From Oscillospiraceae bacterium (GTDB lineage: Bacteria; Bacillota; Clostridia; UMGS1810): a stretch of DNA of 64,000 nt. Position numbers and translations under genes: made by a program. Below, piece after piece: positions 60,211 through 64,000 of this stretch (positions within the stretch are counted from its first letter, which is position 1; each line of letters begins with the position of its first letter). The notes below the pieces were generated by a model. That model ran no database searches. It saw only the letters and a list, made by a program, of their open reading frames with translations, and was not told where the DNA came from. The stretch is from the NCBI GenBank assembly GCA_015069015.1, contig SVJK01000001.1, positions 21,846 to 85,845 of the forward strand, given 5' to 3'.

Positions 60211-60270
60211 AACAGACTGCAGAAAATGCAAAGGATTAAATATCCGTAATGCATTTTGCTGCAGTCTGTT
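60211..60270. repeat. Long inverted repeat/terminator-like hairpin
   Basis: aacagactgcagaaaatgca / tgcattttgctgcagtctgtt with nested ggat/atcc loop stem. Confidence 0.7.
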
Positions 60271-60372
60271 TTCTTAAATAAAAATATTTGAATTTGATAA
60301 GTATAACAGGATTGATAAACTTCAAATAAATTGGAGTTTGTCGCTCTAATGGTGATGAACAAAACACCGTAG

Positions 60373-60592
60373 CGAAAGGCTTCTCCTTGGAGGAGAGGCT
60401 CCGCCGTTAGGCGGTGGTGAGGTGTCTTGCTTGTAACGAGCATATATATTTTGGAAGTTTAAAATTTATGCAAAAAGTTCTGCCAACCAATCACACTGCG
60501 TGTTCTTGGGGCATCACTTACACCTCATCCACCGCTTGCGCGGTTCCCCTTCTCCTAAAGGCGAAGGCTTTCGCATGGGTGCTTATTTATAA
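60373..60592. repeat. MITE-like inverted repeat pair
   Basis: aaaggcttctccttggaggagaggctccgccgttaggcggtggtgaggtgt (left) vs reverse complement of cacttacacctcatccaccgcttgcgcggttccccttctcctaaaggcgaaggcttt (right). Confidence 0.7.
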
Positions 60593-60626
60593 TTCAAACT
60601 CGGCAAAGGAGAGTTTGTACCATAAT

Positions 60627-60712
60627 GTCTGCATAGCAGACATATCATGTCGCGAAGCGATATATCATGAAACCGAAGGTTCCATTTCATGCACCTTCAG
60701 GTGCATTTCATT
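60627..60712. repeat. Array of small hairpins with AT(A/T)TCAT linkers
   Basis: gtctgc-ata-gcagac, tcgc-gaa-gcga, aacc-gaa-ggtt, gcacct-tc-aggtgc separated by atatcat/atttcat. Confidence 0.75.
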
Positions 60713-62230
60713 TTACGAATGATATATTGCATCCTTTTTCCATGATGCTACGAAGGGATAGTCAGAATAGAGACGTACTGCAAATTCTGCCCCATCCTCA
60801 ACACCGATTTTGGCAAGTGAATTTCTGTTGAAATAGAGAGCGTCAGGATCTGCATCATTTTCATCAAAAAGATTCTTTTGGCATCTTGTTCCTCCAGGAA
60901 TTTCAACCTTTATGGCAACAACCGATTTTGCCGGATCATCAAAATATAAATCTGCATAGACAGGAATTTTTATCATTGTGGTGTTTATGAATGTGAACGT
61001 GGCATCATCTTTTGTCACAGAGTCAAAATACCAGTTTTTAGCACCTGCGGCTTTCTGATACTGTGCTATTTTTTCATCTAAAATCTGTCTTCCGTATTTT
61101 CCGGGAGTGTATGGAAGTTTTATGGTTACTGTTTCTTTTGCAGTAAAATAGTCTTTCACATTAAGGTCATATATAAGATGTTTGTTGTAGGAAGTATATA
61201 TGTTATACTTCATAAATCCAATGTCTTCTTCTGTCGGACAGAAACATACTGATGGATCTATGAGGTCATATTCTTCTTCTCTTCCTCCTCCGAATCCGTG
61301 GTGAGGAATCTGAAGTATATCTGATTTAAGGTATCTTCCCCATCTTTCGCCAAATTTTGCAAGTTCAAAATCTGCATCTGCACACAGAAGAAGAACCTGA
61401 CCTTTGAATGTCACTTTTAAAATCAGAGAATAACGATTGAAACACTCAACAGGCGGTTTCATTGTGTCGTCGGGTGATGAAAGGACTTCAAAATGGAGTC
61501 CCGCAATGTCAAACACGTCACCTGTGTGAAGCATAAATAAGGGATAGCCTTCTTTTTTAATAATGCTTTCAAGTTTCTGAAGGTTCTCCATTTCTTCCTG
61601 TGTTCCCATTGCCGGAATTCTTTCAAGGTTTTCTTCCTTTGCCTCAGGGAAATTATAGAGAAATTTTTCTATTATCACATCATCTTTATATTTTCTGTAG
61701 AATTCAAAAAATGCTCTGTAGTGGTCAAGGTGTGGATGTGTCATAATCCACGCGGCAATAACGGGTTTTTTGTCCGGTGACTGCTCTCTCATAAGATTTA
61801 TGAGTTTGTCAGCCTCAGGCTCAAATTCCCACCCACCGTCTATGATAACAAATCTTCCGTCGTCGCATCTGATGACATCTGAAAGTCCTGAATCTTCAGG
61901 CTGAATCTGTGTGAAAAGTGCATCACATACGCCTTGTTTTCTCTTTGAAGTAAAATCGGGTACTTCTTCATCGTTTATATATATAATTTTTATCTCTTTC
62001 GTTCCCGGGTAGAACGCAAGTCTTACAGAATCCTTTCCTTTTTTGAAAAATGCAAAGGTGTTATCCGAAAGTTCATAACTGTTTATCATTTTAAATCCCT
62101 GTGCTCTTATATCAAGAACGTGGGCATTATACGAAGCTACGTCTGAGGATGTAAAAGCACTCACCCAAACCTTTTCGCTCTGTGGTGCACAAAAATCAAG
62201 AACTTCATTTTTTAAAGGGTTAAATTTCAT
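60713..62230 (-). CDS. Metallo-beta-lactamase-fold hydrolase (ComEC-C-like)
   Basis: 'RCDDGRFVIIDGGWEF...AAWIMTHPHLDHYRAFFEFY...LQIPHHGFGG'; internal Met start preferred. Confidence 0.8.
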   Translation of the reverse strand: MKFNPLKNEVLDFCAPQSEKVWVSAFTSSDVASYNAHVLDIRAQGFKMINSYELSDNTFAFFKKGKDSVRLAFYPGTKEIKIIYINDEEVPDFTSKRKQGVCDALFTQIQPEDSGLSDVIRCDDGRFVIIDGGWEFEPEADKLINLMREQSPDKKPVIAAWIMTHPHLDHYRAFFEFYRKYKDDVIIEKFLYNFPEAKEENLERIPAMGTQEEMENLQKLESIIKKEGYPLFMLHTGDVFDIAGLHFEVLSSPDDTMKPPVECFNRYSLILKVTFKGQVLLLCADADFELAKFGERWGRYLKSDILQIPHHGFGGGREEEYDLIDPSVCFCPTEEDIGFMKYNIYTSYNKHLIYDLNVKDYFTAKETVTIKLPYTPGKYGRQILDEKIAQYQKAAGAKNWYFDSVTKDDATFTFINTTMIKIPVYADLYFDDPAKSVVAIKVEIPGGTRCQKNLFDENDADPDALYFNRNSLAKIGVEDGAEFAVRLYSDYPFVASWKKDAIYHS

Positions 62231-62410
62231 ATCCTGTGTTCCTTTCTTTGATGAAAATATCAACAACGCCATTATGGTTATATCATATACAATCATCAGA
62301 GCATTGTCAATATAAGAATCAGCCATTTTTATTTATAAGATAATTACTAATAATTGCAAACCTATAAAGTTTATGATAAAATAAAACCAATACATTACAG
62401 AGGTAACAAT

Positions 62411-63648
62411 ATGAAAAACAAATATATAGAAAATGAAAGACTAAGTCTGTTTCTGTTCCTTGCTGCGGCAATTGTTCAGATTCTCATTGCCATGACAAAA
62501 AACTGTTTCAGTGCGGCAATGGTACTTCTTGTTGAGGAGCAAATCCTGACCAAAACCCAGACAGGTACAATCTCTGCCCTGTTTTATCTTGTGTATGCCC
62601 CCTTTCAGATTGTGGGAGGATTTGCATCAGACAGATTTTCTCCGTTTACCCTTGTATCTGTCGGTCTTTTTGGTTCAATGGTTGCAAACACAGCAATATA
62701 TTTTTCGCAAAGTTACACTTCAATGCTCATAATTTCTGCCATAAACGGTGCAATTCAGTTTGGCGTGTGGCCATCTCTTTTTAAAATCTGTTCATCAATG
62801 CTTGCTCCGTCTCACAGGCAAAAGGCTGTGTTTTACATAAGCGTATGCTACATTTTAGGATCTGTGGCAAGTTTTCTGGTGGCAGGCATGGTTTCGACCT
62901 GGAAATCAAATTTTTCTGTTTCTGCAGTTGCAATTGGTCTTTGCCTTATAGCATGGGTGATTTCCGGAAAGACTTTTAAAAGAAACCTCAAAGAAGAAAC
63001 TATCGAAATGGTAAAACAGGAAAGTATTCAAGGAGAAAAACCACACAGTTTTTTAAAACTCCTTTTTCAAGCGGACTTTTCATCATGCTTCCCGGAACAC
63101 TTCTGGCATCGGTTTTCTCTGTGGGTGTTCAGTCGGTCATTCCAAGTATGCTGAAAGAAAACTACCATGCTATTTCAGCATCTGTTGCAAGTTTTTTGAA
63201 TGCGTTCCCTCTTATTGCAGGACTTGTGGGAAAAACATTAATGCTTTTTGTGTATCGAAAAAAAATGCGTGACGAATCAATTGTTATGACAGTTTGTATG
63301 GCATCACTCCTTTTCCCCATTGGGGTTATGTGCTTTATGGGAAAGGTGAGCGTCTGGGTGATTCTCATTATGGCTTGCCTGATACTTTTGATTTCAAATG
63401 CATCAAACATTGCATATGCATCATATCTGCCTATGAGGTTTGCAAAGGTGGGCAAACCTGCAACAGTTTCAGGAATCATTAATTCCACAGCATCTCTGGG
63501 AATTGTTATGGCGTCATTCATATCTCCTCTTGTGGCAGACAATTTCGGTTGGGATTATGTCATATACTTATGGATATTATTTGCTTTTTGCGCTTCTCTT
63601 CTTTTCTTCATGTCATTCTTTTTCTGGAGAAAGTTTATCAAACAATAA
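62411..63648 (+). pseudogene. MFS transporter split by a frameshift (62411-63154 and 63085-63648)
   Basis: N-half in frame 2, C-half in frame 1; together one 12-TM MFS protein; shift located between ~63049 and ~63085. Confidence 0.85.
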
Positions 63649-63815
63649 AAGCTTTCAGGTTTTATATAGCACATATCCAGTTACGCACTAACACAATTAA
63701 AGTACGTCAAAAAGGAAATGTAAAAAAAGTCCAGACCGCAATAAGGCAATGATAATAAGCAATACAGAGTATTAATTAGCCTGTAAATCATTTGAATTTG
63801 CTAAAAATGTTGAAA

Positions 63816-63960
63816 AACATCTGTTTCCAGATGTTTCAGCGTGTCGATAAAGTCGACACGCTGGCAGACTGTTGAAAATGGTCGCAGGCGAGGAAGGGCG
63901 AAGCGGACAGTACGAGGGTACGGCAATGAGCCATGACGAAGCAAGCAAAGTGCCTCAAAT
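63816..63960. repeat. Intergenic hairpin element
   Basis: aacatctg-tttc-cagatgtt (63816-63835), then 11-bp perfect stem cagcgtgtcga-taaag-tcgacacgctg (63837-63863), then gcgaggaagggcgaagcggacagtacgagggtacgg tract. Confidence 0.65.
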
Positions 63961-64000
63961 CATAGCTTTTGGCAATTTTATTGACAAAAGCATCATAAAC

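Overview
The window is AT-rich chromosomal DNA from a spore-forming, low-GC Firmicute, probably an anaerobic clostridial lineage. This is inferred from yabO/P/Q-divIC-yabR-like synteny, SpoVB-like proteins, dipicolinate synthase A/B, SpoIIM-like protein and PolC. Main content: (1) a phage-type tail/lysis module (1-5.9 kb) ending at a strong terminator just before tRNA-Asp; (2) tRNA-Asp followed by a near-perfect 198-bp tandem repeat carrying the tRNA 3' end and an inverted T-arm-like sequence; (3) zinc-ribbon/LRR and membrane-anchored beta-rich proteins; (4) a sporulation/cell-division block (13-20 kb); (5) a predicted galactose/galactonate oxidative catabolic operon (21.6-27 kb) with a divergent regulator of unusual domain order; (6) galK, yqhQ, prmC, PBP1A, nadE; (7) a small integrase-less phage-derived island (38.5-42 kb: zinc-finger ORFs, divergent S24 repressor, TerS, TerL) between nadE and ispG-polC; (8) a BMP-type ABC transporter with tandem lipoproteins next to GH88; (9) proC, XerD-like recombinase, a CarD-like regulator, a strong structured-ncRNA candidate, and a repeat-rich intergenic island; (10) an MFS gene split by a frameshift, and a hairpin repeat element at the right edge. 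The best candidates for something undescribed are the split phage modules, the ncRNA at 59.9 kb, the tRNA-linked tandem repeat, and a dispersed repeat found just downstream of intrinsic terminators at two loci. No database searches were run. Product names are based on motif and family recognition from the translated ORFs.
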